DNA of 31,790 nt. Source: JBIOYL01 sp044870185 (GTDB lineage: Bacteria > Actinomycetota > CALGFH01). A program made the position numbers and the translations under genes. Location of the stretch: positions 1-31,790 of the forward strand of contig JBIOYL010000133.1 of the NCBI GenBank assembly GCA_044870185.1. The letters run 5' to 3'. Shown piece by piece: positions 22,329 through 29,881 of the stretch (position 1 is its first letter; the number at the start of each line of letters is the position of its first letter). Below the pieces are notes generated by a model that did not search any database, was not told the DNA's origin, and was given only the letters and a program-made list of their open reading frames with translations.

Positions 22329-22334
22329 GATGGG

Positions 22335-22340
22335 AGCCTA
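22335..22340 (-). promoter_or_regulatory. -10 box of a likely leaderless glgC promoter
   Basis: TAGGCT on the minus strand ends 6 nt before the glgC ATG, the spacing expected when transcription starts at the A of the start codon. The -35 region is weak, as is common for such promoters in actinobacteria. Confidence 0.45.
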
Positions 22341-22400
22341 GCCGAATCGCCTGCCGGACGGAAAGCGCAAACCCACGACGGCGGCTCGGCAGCGACAGAG

Positions 22401-22520
22401 CTGCCCCTCTCCGACGACGAAGCTCGTGCGTCGCTTCGCCGAGCCAAGGTCGAGGACGAGGCCGGCCAGGCCGAGATCCTGACCTACGAGCAGGCCCGCG
22501 AGCGCTTCGGGTCGCGGTGA
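22401..22520 (+). pseudogene. C-terminal fragment of a small helical protein
   Basis: Thirty-nine codons read LPLSDDEARASLRRAKVEDE, then AGQAEILTYEQARERFGSR and a stop. The charged helical character and codon pattern look protein-like and resemble the tail of small antitoxin-like proteins. No ATG or GTG start exists upstream in this frame; only a CTG at 22401 could serve. It lies in the 215-bp gap between the glgC start and the end of the next gene and is probably the remnant of a lost gene, perhaps an antitoxin without its toxin. Confidence 0.35.
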
Positions 22521-22543
22521 CGCCGTCTGGCCCTGCCGGGCGG

Positions 22544-23773
22544 CTACCTGTCGACCAGGCCCGGGTAGAGCAGGGCCAGCTCGCGCGGGTAGGCGGCCAG
22601 CAGGCGCAGCTCGTCGTCGGTCAGGGGACGGCCGGTGGCCGCGTTGGTGAGCTGGACGAGCGCCAGCACGAGGTCCTCGTCGCCGGCGGCCACCTTGATG
22701 TCCAGGGCGTCCATGACATGGCGGAAGCCGGCCTTGCCGCCGTACTCGCCGGTCAGCACGACCCGGCCCTCGGCCTGGGCGTGGTCGTGGGGGAAGGGCC
22801 CGAGCGTCGCATCGTCGTACAGCTCGTAGTTGTGCCGGTCCTTGAGCGCGCCGTCGGCGTGGATGCCCGACTCGTGGGCGAAGGCGTTGCCGCCCACGCC
22901 CGGCTGGCCGAGCGGTAGCGGCTGGCCGAGCGCGTAGCTGGCCCACAGGGCGAAGCGGCGCGCCCAGGTGAGGTCGACCGGGTCGCTGAGCTCGACCCGG
23001 TCGGCCACGCCGAGCCCGTGCCGGAAGGCCAGGATGCAGCTGATCAGGTCGGCGTTGCCGGCCCGCTCGCCGATGCCGTTGACGCAGGTGTTGACCCAGG
23101 CGTCCTGGCCGGCGTCTGCGGCGCCGAGTGCCCCGGCGACCGAGTTGGCCACCGCCATGCCAAGGTCGTTGTGGCAGTGGGTCTCCAGCGGCAGGTCGAC
23201 GGCGGCGGCCAGGCGGGCGAAGCGCTCGCGGATGTGCGCGGGCGTCTCCCCGCCGATGGTGTCGCAGTAGCGCAGCCGGTCGGCGCCGGCCTGCTTGGCG
23301 GCCAGGGCGAACTCGACGAGGTAGCCCGCGTCGGTGCGCGAGGCGTCCTCGGCGTTGACGCCGACCGTGGCCACGCCGGCCGCCTTGGCGGCCCGGGTCG
23401 CCGCGACCATCTCCCCGATGACGGCGGCGCGGTCCAGCCGGCCCTGGAACTTGTGCTCGATCATCTGGTCGGAGGTGGAGATCGACAGGTTCATGTGCCG
23501 CAGCCCGAGCGCCGCCGAGCGCTCGATGTCGGCGACCACCGCCCGGCTCCAGCCGGACAGGCGCAGGTCGCCGAACGCGCCCGCCTCGGCCAGCGCCAGG
23601 TTGGCCTCGACGTAGGGCACCTCGTGGAACAGGAACGGGAAGCCGATCTCCGACTGCCCGACGCCGAGCTTGCCCAGGTAGAAGTTGACCATCGTCTTGC
23701 CGAACTTCGACAGGTTGACCCGCGCCGCCTGGACGCCGTCGCGGTTGGTGACATCGAGCAAGTGGACGGACAC
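22544..23773 (-). CDS. Homocitrate / Re-citrate synthase-like enzyme (HMGL-like family)
   Basis: This 409-residue TIM-barrel enzyme belongs to the isopropylmalate/homocitrate synthase superfamily. DVTNRDGVQ (7-15) replaces the usual DTTLRDG metal-binding start. Other blocks are IGFPFLFHEVPYVEANLALA, LSISTSDQMIEHKFQG, VGVNAEDASRTDAGYLVEFA, RYCDTIGGETPAHI, the metal histidines in THCHNDLGMAVANS, and NGIGERAGNADL. These resemble proteins annotated as homocitrate synthase or Re-citrate synthase more than LeuA, so the product may be homocitrate or citrate; the sequence alone does not decide. The GTG start has GAAGGGAG 7 nt upstream. The gene is head to head with a citrate synthase across 138 bp containing inverted repeats. 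Confidence 0.72.
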   Translation of the reverse strand: MSVHLLDVTNRDGVQAARVNLSKFGKTMVNFYLGKLGVGQSEIGFPFLFHEVPYVEANLALAEAGAFGDLRLSGWSRAVVADIERSAALGLRHMNLSISTSDQMIEHKFQGRLDRAAVIGEMVAATRAAKAAGVATVGVNAEDASRTDAGYLVEFALAAKQAGADRLRYCDTIGGETPAHIRERFARLAAAVDLPLETHCHNDLGMAVANSVAGALGAADAGQDAWVNTCVNGIGERAGNADLISCILAFRHGLGVADRVELSDPVDLTWARRFALWASYALGQPLPLGQPGVGGNAFAHESGIHADGALKDRHNYELYDDATLGPFPHDHAQAEGRVVLTGEYGGKAGFRHVMDALDIKVAAGDEDLVLALVQLTNAATGRPLTDDELRLLAAYPRELALLYPGLVDR

Positions 23774-23841
23774 GGTGTGGCTCCCTTCGGGGGCTGCTGG
23801 TCGAGGTGGCTGCGCCGGACACGGCGGCGCAGCCGACGCTC

Positions 23842-23899
23842 ATTGATAGGTTGACAGCCTGGCTCAAGTTCTTCAATATTGATCAACTATCAACCTATT
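23842..23899. promoter_or_regulatory. Inverted repeats and promoter between the two citrate-synthase-type genes
   Basis: ATAGGTTGA (23846-23854) faces its exact complement TCAACCTAT (23890-23898). TTGATCAA (23879-23886) is a palindrome and CTATCAAC adds a further half-site. For the plus-strand gene, TTGACA (23851-23856) and AATATT (23875-23880, 18-nt spacer) form a promoter lying between the two arms, with a start near 23888. The region is strikingly A/T-rich for this genome, as expected of a control region. Confidence 0.55.
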
Positions 23900-23911
23900 G
23901 GAGTACTGGCT

Positions 23912-25222
23912 ATGGCCCGACCGGCGAGCGAACACGTGCCGGACCGTCCGGCGGCGCGCGAGCGCACGGGCCGGCTGACGGCGGCCGAGGCGGCCAGGCG
24001 CCTGGGGGTCAAGCGCGAGACCCTGTACGCCTACGTCAGCCGTGGGCTGCTGACCAGCTACCGCGCGGCCGGCGGGCGGGCGAGCCTGTTCGATCCCGTC
24101 GAGGTCGGGCGGCTCGCGCTGCGCGGACGCCGGCGTGCGCCGCGCGCGTCCGCGCCGCTCGTGATCGACTCCGGGCTCACCGCCATCCAGGACGGCTCGT
24201 TCTACTACCGCGGCCTGGACGCGGTCGCGCTCGCCCGCACGCGCACGTTCGAGCAGGTGGCCGTGTGGCTGTGGACGGGCAGCTTCGCGGACCACGCCAC
24301 CTGGGCGGCCGAGGACGGCGCGGTGGCCGTCGGCGCGGCCGCCCAGGCCGCCCTCCCGGCCGGCACACCGCCGCTGGAGCGGCTGCGCGTGCTCGTCGCC
24401 GCCCTGGCCGCCACCGACGAGCTGCGCTTCCAGCTCGACCCGGCTGCGGTCGTGGCCACCGGCCGGAGCCTGCTGGCCGGGCTGGTCGACGCCCTCCCGC
24501 CGGTCGATCCGGGTGCCCGCCCGGCCGGGCGGACAGCGGTCGCGGGCCGGCTGTGGCCGGCGCTCTGCCCGGCCGCCCCGAGCCCGGCCATGCTGGGGAT
24601 CCTCGACGCCGCACTGGTGCTGCTGGCCGACCACGAGCTGGCCGCGTCCACCCTGGCCGCCCGGGTCGCCGCGTCGGTCCGGGCCGACCCGTATGCGGTC
24701 GTCCTGGCCGGGCTCGGGGCGGTCAGCGGCGCGCTGCACGGCGGCGCCTCGCTTGGGGCCGAGGCGCTGCTCGACGAGGTCGGCCGCCCCGACCGGGCGG
24801 CCCGCGTCATCGGCGACCGGCTGCGGCGAGGGGAGCAGATCCCGGGGCTCGGCCATCCGCTGTACCCGGACGGCGACCCACGCGCCCGGGCCCTGCTGCA
24901 GCGGCTGCAAGCGGCGGCCGCAGGCGCCGCGCGGCTGGCCGTGGTCGAGGCGGTCCTGGACGCCGTGGGCCGCCGCGACCTGGGCCGGCCCAACGTGGAC
25001 TTCGCCCTGGCCGCGCTCGGCCACGTCACCGGGATGGTCCGCGGCGCCGGCGAGGCGATCTTCGCGACCGCCCGCATCGCCGGCTGGCTCGCCCACGCAC
25101 TCGAGCAGTACGAGCACGCGGCGCCGTTCCGCCTGCGCGCCCTGTACACCGGCCCTCCGGTCACCCCGGCGCCCGGCCGCGGGCACGATCGCGGGCACGC
25201 CGAGCTCGGCCCGACCCGGTAG
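23912..25222 (+). CDS. Citrate synthase with N-terminal helix-turn-helix domain
   Basis: This 436-residue protein has a MerR/excisionase-like helix-turn-helix at about residues 20-65 (LTAAEAARRLGVKRETLYAY, then VSRGLLTSYR). It is fused to a citrate synthase fold that keeps the catalytic residues: H241, H276 (ALHGGAS), H315 (GLGHPLYP) and D363 (PNVDFALAALG). It would condense acetyl-CoA (or propionyl-CoA) with oxaloacetate. Such fusions are known in actinobacteria as citrate synthase/methylcitrate synthase paralogues of unclear role. GGAG lies 8 nt before the ATG at 23912; an earlier start at 23879 would fall inside the promoter repeats. The DNA-binding domain beside a control region full of inverted repeats suggests autoregulation. 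Confidence 0.87.
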   Translation: MARPASEHVPDRPAARERTGRLTAAEAARRLGVKRETLYAYVSRGLLTSYRAAGGRASLFDPVEVGRLALRGRRRAPRASAPLVIDSGLTAIQDGSFYYRGLDAVALARTRTFEQVAVWLWTGSFADHATWAAEDGAVAVGAAAQAALPAGTPPLERLRVLVAALAATDELRFQLDPAAVVATGRSLLAGLVDALPPVDPGARPAGRTAVAGRLWPALCPAAPSPAMLGILDAALVLLADHELAASTLAARVAASVRADPYAVVLAGLGAVSGALHGGASLGAEALLDEVGRPDRAARVIGDRLRRGEQIPGLGHPLYPDGDPRARALLQRLQAAAAGAARLAVVEAVLDAVGRRDLGRPNVDFALAALGHVTGMVRGAGEAIFATARIAGWLAHALEQYEHAAPFRLRALYTGPPVTPAPGRGHDRGHAELGPTR

Positions 25223-25283
25223 GCTGCGGCAGGAGGGCGGTAGCATCGCCGCAAGGCAGCCAGCGCAGCCCGGGAGGCGCCAG

Positions 25284-25652
25284 GTGACCCACCACTACGA
25301 TCCCGCGATCCTCGAGCTCGACCCGGTCGAAGTGCAGGCCGCCCTGGAGGCCGGCACGGGCGTGCTGCTGGACATCCGCAGCGACGCGCTGTACGAGCGC
25401 TCGGCCGAGCACGCGATCGGTGACCGCCGGTATCCGGCCGATCCAGACGCGGCCGCGCTCGCGACCCTGGACCGCACCCGGCTGGTGGTCGCCTACTGCG
25501 ACTGCCCCGGCGAGGCGGGCAGCCTGGGCTTCGGCACCCGGCTGCGCCGGCTCGGCTTCCCCCGGGTCGGCGTGCTGCGAGGCGGCCTGGCCGCCTGGAA
25601 GGCGGCGGGCCTGCCCACCGAGCCCGTCGCCGACCTGGGAGGCAGCGCATGA
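25284..25652 (+). CDS. Rhodanese-domain protein
   Basis: This 122-residue single rhodanese domain has LDIRSDALYERSAEHAIG (about 29-46) and the active-site loop YCDCPGEAGS with C72 as the probable persulfide-carrying cysteine (C74 close by), followed by LRGGLAAWKAAGLP. It carries sulfane sulfur to an acceptor. GGGAGG lies 7 nt before the GTG start. Its stop overlaps the ATG of the XdhC gene (ATGA), so the two are translated together. A role in supplying sulfur for molybdenum cofactor sulfuration is a reasonable inference from this pairing. Confidence 0.82.
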   Translation: MTHHYDPAILELDPVEVQAALEAGTGVLLDIRSDALYERSAEHAIGDRRYPADPDAAALATLDRTRLVVAYCDCPGEAGSLGFGTRLRRLGFPRVGVLRGGLAAWKAAGLPTEPVADLGGSA

Positions 25653-26419
25653 GGCCGGAGGGGCTCGGCGACGTCTTCGCGGCGCTGGCCGACGCGGAGC
25701 GCGCCGGGCGGGCGGTCGTGCTCGCCACCACCGTCCGGGTCGAGGGCAACCCGCCGTCGGCGCCAGGCAACCGGGCGCTGTTCGACGCCGAGGGGACGCT
25801 CGTCGCCGGGACGATCGGGTGCAACGGCCTGGACCGCAGGGCGGGCGCCGACGGCCGGGCGCTGGTGGAGGCGGGGGAGCGCTCGGGCATGCGCCGCTAC
25901 ACCAGCTTCGAAGGCGAGCCCGGCGAAGGCGTCGTCGAGGTGTTCCTGGAGGCGTTCTGGCGGCGGGCGCGGCTGCTGGTCGGCGGCCGGGGCCCGGTGG
26001 CCGACGCCCTGGCGGCGCTGGGCGCGGTCATCGGGCGCGGCGTCCAGGCGGCCCCGCCGGGCTCGCCCGAGTTCGCGGCCGCCGTCGCCGAGCTCGGCCC
26101 CGACGACGGCGTGGTGCTCGTCGACCACGACGACCCGGGCCTGGTGCCGGCGCTGCGCCAGGCGCTCGACGCCCGAGCGGGCTACGTCGGTGTGATGGGC
26201 AGCCGGCGTCACACGCCGGGGTTCGTGGCCGAGCTGCGCCGGGCCGGGGTCGACCTGACGCGGCTGCACAGCCCCACCGGGCTCGACATCGGGGCCAAGG
26301 CGCCGCCCGAGATCGCGCTGTCGATCCTGGCCGAGCTGGTCGCCGTCACGCGCGGGCGCTCGGCGGCCAGCTTGGACATCGTCCGGGCGGGCGCTGCGCG
26401 AACGAACGGCCCCGAGTAG
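25649..26419 (+). CDS. XdhC-family molybdenum cofactor maturation protein
   Basis: This 256-residue XdhC/CoxI protein has an N-terminal half with VRVEGNPPSAPGNRALF and GTIGCNG, and a Rossmann-like C-terminal half with VLVDHDDPG, YVGVMGSRRH and LHSPTGLDIGAKAPPEIALS, the family hallmark. XdhC proteins bind molybdopterin cofactor, protect its sulfurated form and insert it into xanthine dehydrogenase or CO dehydrogenase-type enzymes. No such enzyme is encoded in this window, so the client is elsewhere. The 4-nt overlap with the rhodanese gene suggests that sulfur delivery and cofactor handling are coupled. Confidence 0.85.
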   Translation: MRPEGLGDVFAALADAERAGRAVVLATTVRVEGNPPSAPGNRALFDAEGTLVAGTIGCNGLDRRAGADGRALVEAGERSGMRRYTSFEGEPGEGVVEVFLEAFWRRARLLVGGRGPVADALAALGAVIGRGVQAAPPGSPEFAAAVAELGPDDGVVLVDHDDPGLVPALRQALDARAGYVGVMGSRRHTPGFVAELRRAGVDLTRLHSPTGLDIGAKAPPEIALSILAELVAVTRGRSAASLDIVRAGAARTNGPE

Positions 26420-26721
26420 ATCTCCGGCCTGGCGGCCGGCGGTCTCTCCTCGGGGCCTTCGTCCCCGGACGACCATTTCGGAACCCGCCGGGAGGCACGG
26501 GTTCCGAGCCCGCCGGAGCCAGCGGGAGGGCCGGCTCCAGCGGACGCGCCACCGCCCCGGGCCAGGGCCGCAGCGCACGGTCCGACATCGACACACGCCC
26601 GACCAGTCGTCCGCCGGCAGCACTCGCAGGGCCGCGTCGCTGTCGGCAACCGGACTCTGCCAGAACTAGTCCTTTTTCGTCAATCCCCTCTGGAGGTACA
26701 GCCGCCGTGCTCGGCCGGAGC
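26420..26721. other. Convergent gap between xdhC-like and PP2C genes
   Basis: About 300 nt lie here without a supportable gene. Besides the stem-loop at 26479-26506 there are other GC-rich inverted segments (GAGCC with GGCTC around 26506-26537). It probably holds transcription termination signals for both converging genes. Confidence 0.5.
26479..26506. terminator. Stem-loop, likely bidirectional terminator
   Basis: CGGAACCCG (26479-26487) pairs perfectly with CGGGTTCCG (26498-26506) around a 10-nt loop. It lies 60 nt after the xdhC-like stop and between convergent genes. There is no clear T tract; a TTTTT run occurs only near 26672, so a simple intrinsic mechanism is uncertain. Confidence 0.45.
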
Positions 26722-27453
26722 TCACCCGGCGACCCGGACCAGAACGACGGTGACGTTGTCGGGCCCGCCGGCCGCGTTGGCGGCGTCGACCAGGGCGCGG
26801 CACGTCTGGCCACCCTGGTCGTGGCGGCCGAGCAGCTCGGCGATGCGGCCGTCGGCGAGCACATCGGTGAGCCCGTCGGAGCACAGCAGCACCTGGTCGT
26901 CGGGGACGAGCGCGAGCGGTGCCGGCGCGTCGACGACCAGGTCGCGTTCGAGCCCGATCGCCTGGGTGAGGATGCTGCGTCCCGGGTGCACCGCGGCCTC
27001 CTCGGCGCTGAGCCGCCCCTCCCGCACGAGCTCGGCCACGACCGTGTGGTCGTCGGTGAGCTGGCGCAGCGGCTCGCCCCGCCGCAGCAGGTAGGCGCGG
27101 CTGTCGCCGACGTGGGCGAGGTGCAGACGGGCGTCTTCGACCAGCGCCGCGGTCAGGGTGGTCCCCATGCCCCACAGGCGGGGATCGGCCGCCGCCTTGC
27201 CGGCCACCGCCTGGTTGGCGGCCACCACCGCCGCCTCGAGGGCCTGCCGGGCGGCTGCGGGGTCCGGGAAGCTCTGCCCGTCCAGGCCGGCCAGCGCCTC
27301 GATCGCCGTGGCCGAGGCGACCTCCCCGGCCGCATGCCCGCCCAGCCCGTCGGCCACCGCGAACAACGTGCTGCCGGCATACAAGCTGTCCTCGTTGCCG
27401 GCCCGGACCAGGCCCGGGTCGGAGGCGGCGAAGGCGGTGAGCTGCATCGCCAC
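26722..27453 (-). CDS. PP2C-family serine/threonine phosphatase
   Basis: This 243-residue single-domain phosphatase of the PppA/Stp type carries the metal-binding aspartates D22 (GNEDS), D35 (VADGLGGHAAGE), D193 (LLCSDGLTD) and D232 (GPDNVTV), and the GDSRAYLLRRG block. It would remove phosphate from Ser/Thr of proteins phosphorylated by Hanks-type kinases; no such kinase is in the window. There is no membrane helix, so it is cytoplasmic. The start is GTG 27453 or the ATG two codons later (27447); neither has a ribosome binding site, which suggests leaderless or weak translation. It is divergent from the CapA-like gene. Confidence 0.85.
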   Translation of the reverse strand: MAMQLTAFAASDPGLVRAGNEDSLYAGSTLFAVADGLGGHAAGEVASATAIEALAGLDGQSFPDPAAARQALEAAVVAANQAVAGKAAADPRLWGMGTTLTAALVEDARLHLAHVGDSRAYLLRRGEPLRQLTDDHTVVAELVREGRLSAEEAAVHPGRSILTQAIGLERDLVVDAPAPLALVPDDQVLLCSDGLTDVLADGRIAELLGRHDQGGQTCRALVDAANAAGGPDNVTVVLVRVAG

Positions 27454-27525
27454 GAGTGTCTACGCCGTTGCCCGCGGCGCTGCAAGCCGCCCCGGCCGGC
27501 CGTGGCCGCCGGCGGCCGCCGGCGG

Positions 27526-27531
27526 TATCGT
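27526..27531 (+). promoter_or_regulatory. Possible -10 box of the CapA-like gene
   Basis: TATCGT in an otherwise G/C-only stretch fits a -10 box, with a transcription start near 27538 and a leader of about 57 nt containing the GGAGGGGAG ribosome binding site. No -35 box is evident. Confidence 0.3.
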
Positions 27532-27594
27532 CGTCACACCCGCAGGCTCCAGGGCCCACGCCACCGGGTCGCCGGCACGCAGGAGGGGAGCACC

Positions 27595-28548
27595 GTGAGG
27601 CTGGCGCTGGCCGGGGACACCATGCTGGGGCGCAGCGTGGCCGAGCGCCTCGCCGAGGTGTCCCCCCGCTCCCTGTTCGCCCCCGGCGTCATCGAGGCCG
27701 CCCGCAGCGCCGACCTGTTCGTGCTCAACCTCGAATGCTGCATCTCCGCGCGGGGGAGCCGATGGCCGGCGCCGGGCAAGCCGTTCTTCTTCCGGGCGCC
27801 GCCGGCGGCCGTCGAGGCGCTCGCCGAGCTCGGCGTCGCCTGCGTGACGCTGGCCAACAACCACGCCCTCGACTTCGGGGTCGAGGCGCTGCTGGACACG
27901 ATCGACCTGCTCGCCGCCGCCGGCATCCGCGTGGTCGGCGCCGGGCCGGACCTGGACCGGGCCCGCCGCCCCGAGGTCCTGGAGGCGGGCGGCTTCCGGC
28001 TCGGCGTGCTCGGGGTGACCGACCACCCGCCGGACTTCGCGGCCGGGCCGGGGCGGGCAGGGGTCGCCTTCGCCGACCTGCGCGGCGGCGTCCCGGGATG
28101 GCTGGTCCACGCCGTCGGCGAGCTGGACGCCGACGGCGTGCTCGTCACCCCGCACTGGGGGCCGAACATGGTCGCCGAGCCGCTCCCGTATGTCCGGCGG
28201 GCGGCCGCGGCCCTGGTGGAGGGGGGCGCGGCGCTGGTCGCCGGCCACTCGGCGCATGTCTTCCACGGCGTGGCCGGCCGCGTCCTGTACGACCTGGGCG
28301 ACTTCCTGGACGACTACGCCGTCGACCCGCTCCTGCGCAACGACCTCGGGCTGCTGTTCGTGGTCGAGTTCGACCGCGACGGCCCGGCCGGGCTGGAGGC
28401 GGTCCCGCTCAAGCTCGACTTCTGCCGGACGCGCCTGGCCGACGGCCAGGAGGCGGCCTGGATCGGCCGGCGCTTCCGCCAGGCGTGCGCGGCGCTGGGC
28501 ACGGCGGCCGCCGAGGCGGACGGCCGGCTGGTGGTGCGCTGGCGCTGA
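27595..28548 (+). CDS. CapA-family metallophosphatase-like protein
   Basis: This 317-residue protein has the CapA/PgsA fold motifs: LALAGDTMLGRSVAERL at the start, LFVLNLECCIS, the ANNHALDFGVEALLDTID block, VTPHWGPNM and VAGHSAHVFHG. These histidines and aspartates form a calcineurin-like metal centre. Named members act in poly-gamma-glutamate capsule synthesis, but most are simply CapA-domain proteins of unknown substrate. There is no signal peptide and no other capsule gene nearby, so a capsule role is not supported here. The GTG at 27595 has GGAGGGGAG 4 nt upstream. Confidence 0.82.
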   Translation: MRLALAGDTMLGRSVAERLAEVSPRSLFAPGVIEAARSADLFVLNLECCISARGSRWPAPGKPFFFRAPPAAVEALAELGVACVTLANNHALDFGVEALLDTIDLLAAAGIRVVGAGPDLDRARRPEVLEAGGFRLGVLGVTDHPPDFAAGPGRAGVAFADLRGGVPGWLVHAVGELDADGVLVTPHWGPNMVAEPLPYVRRAAAALVEGGAALVAGHSAHVFHGVAGRVLYDLGDFLDDYAVDPLLRNDLGLLFVVEFDRDGPAGLEAVPLKLDFCRTRLADGQEAAWIGRRFRQACAALGTAAAEADGRLVVRWR

Positions 28549-28558
28549 ACGGCCCGCC

Positions 28559-28585
28559 GCCGGCGCCGGGCGCGTCGGCGCCGGC
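28559..28585. terminator. GC-only hairpin between convergent genes
   Basis: GCCGGCGCC (28559-28567) pairs with GGCGCCGGC (28577-28585) across a 9-nt loop, 11 nt after the CapA-like stop. There is no T tract. It may terminate or stall both converging transcripts. Confidence 0.4.
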
Positions 28586-28617
28586 GCTCGGCCGGCCGGC
28601 CGGCGCCGGCGCTCGGC
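28577..28617. repeat. 16-bp direct repeat in the convergent gap
   Basis: GGCGCCGGCGCTCGGC occurs at 28577-28592 and again at 28602-28617. The nine bases between are a GGCC/CCGG run. All but two of the 41 bases are G or C. Confidence 0.8.
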
Positions 28618-28621
28618 GGGC

Positions 28622-29278
28622 CTAGGCAGGCCGCTCGGGCAGCCCGTGGGCGCCGACCAGGCGGACGAAGTGCGCGCGGACCAGGCGGGCCTCGGTCACC
28701 AGGACACCTGCACGTTTGCGGAAGGCGACGACGACCTCGTCGCCGCCCCGGCCGAGCGGCTGGACGAGCCGGCCGCCCTCGGCCAGCTGGGCCACCAGCG
28801 GCGGGGGCACGGCCGGCGCGGCCGCCGACACGACGATCGCGTCGAAGGGCGCCCGCTCGGCCAGCCCGGCCGTCCCGTCACCGACCACGACCACCGCGTT
28901 GCCGATCCCGGCCGCGGCCAGGCGTGCCCGCGCCTGCTCGGCCAGGTCGGGGAAGCGCTCGACGGAGGTGACCCCGCGGGCCAGCAGCGCCAGGATCGCG
29001 GTCTGGAAGCCGAGGCCGGTGCCGACCTCCAGGACATGCTCGCTCCCGGTGAGCCGCAGGGCGGCCACCATCTGGGCGACGAGCGACGGCTGGGTGGTGA
29101 CCTGCTCGTCGGCGATCGGGATGGGCTCGTCCAGGTAGGCGAAGCCGGCCCAGCGCTCCGGGACGAAGCCGTCGCGGCGCACGCGGCGGAACGCCTGGAG
29201 CACGCGCTCGTCGTCGACGCCGTGGTCGGCGATCACCCGGACCAGGTCCTCGGGCGAGCGGCCCGCAGCCGGGTACAC
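28622..29278 (-). CDS. pcm: Protein-L-isoaspartate O-methyltransferase family protein
   Basis: This protein of about 218 residues (223 if the GTG at 29293 is used) has the SAM-binding motif VLEVGTGLGFQTAILALLA, the upstream DEQVTTQPSLVAQM that matches the substrate-loop of PCMT enzymes, and FDAIVVSAAAPAVPPPLVAQL, LAEGGRLVQPLG after it. PCMT methylates abnormal isoaspartyl residues so that they can revert to aspartate, a repair role for ageing proteins. A sequence like AAGGGGGTGA overlaps the first GTG, which favours the second GTG at 29278. TAGGAT at 29321-29316 is a possible -10 box. It is convergent with the CapA-like gene and divergent from the CBS gene. Confidence 0.78.
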   Translation of the reverse strand: MYPAAGRSPEDLVRVIADHGVDDERVLQAFRRVRRDGFVPERWAGFAYLDEPIPIADEQVTTQPSLVAQMVAALRLTGSEHVLEVGTGLGFQTAILALLARGVTSVERFPDLAEQARARLAAAGIGNAVVVVGDGTAGLAERAPFDAIVVSAAAPAVPPPLVAQLAEGGRLVQPLGRGGDEVVVAFRKRAGVLVTEARLVRAHFVRLVGAHGLPERPA

Positions 29279-29434
29279 GGCGACCGTCCTCACCCCCTTG
29301 CCGCTCGGCGCGCCGATCCTACCGGACCACGGCCCACGCAGCGCCGTCGGCCGATCGGTGCCCGGCTGGTTTCGTTCCCCTCCGGCTGGCAACCCCGGCC
29401 ACCCAGGCCATGCCCACCAGGAAGGGAGCCTGAC

Positions 29435-29854
29435 ATGGCGCAGACCGTCGCCGACGTCATGACCGGCAATCCGACGACCGTCGACGCGGGCGCCCCCGTG
29501 CTGGAGGCGGCCCGTATCATGCGCAGTCTCGATGTCGGCTCGGTGATCGTGGTCGACAGCGGCGGTGTCGTCGGCATCGTGACCGACCGCGACATCGTGA
29601 TCCGGGCGGTGGCCGAGGAGCGCGACCCGTCCCGCACGGCGGTGGGCGAGATCTGCAGCCGGGACCTCAGCGCGCTCGGGCCCGATGCCACGGTGGAGGA
29701 GGCCGTGCGGCTGATGCGGGAGCGCGACGTCCGCCGGCTCCCGGTGGTGGAGGCCGGCCGGGCGGTCGGCATCGTCACCCTCGGTGACCTGGCCGTCGAG
29801 CGCGAGCGGGGCTCCGCGCCGGGTGAGGCCGACGCCGGCCCGGCGGACCGGTAG
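29435..29854 (+). CDS. Two-CBS-domain protein
   Basis: This 139-residue protein is made of a single CBS pair: TVADVMTGNPTTVDAGAPVL through GVVGIVTDRDIVIRAV (about 4-60) and VGEICSRDLSALGPDATVEE through RAVGIVTLGDLAVER (about 69-126). CBS pairs bind adenosine nucleotides such as AMP, ATP or NAD and act as energy sensors. Stand-alone proteins of this size are common in actinobacteria. GAAGGGAG precedes the ATG. It lies 40 nt before the archease gene on the same strand, but that gene seems to have its own promoter. Confidence 0.86.
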   Translation: MAQTVADVMTGNPTTVDAGAPVLEAARIMRSLDVGSVIVVDSGGVVGIVTDRDIVIRAVAEERDPSRTAVGEICSRDLSALGPDATVEEAVRLMRERDVRRLPVVEAGRAVGIVTLGDLAVERERGSAPGEADAGPADR

Positions 29855-29881
29855 GCCGGCCCGCCGTCCGGCCTGGTGCCG

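Noticed and set aside
27595..28548. Capsule (poly-gamma-glutamate) locus around the CapA-like gene
   Set aside because: No ligase, transporter or other capsule gene is adjacent and the protein lacks a membrane anchor.
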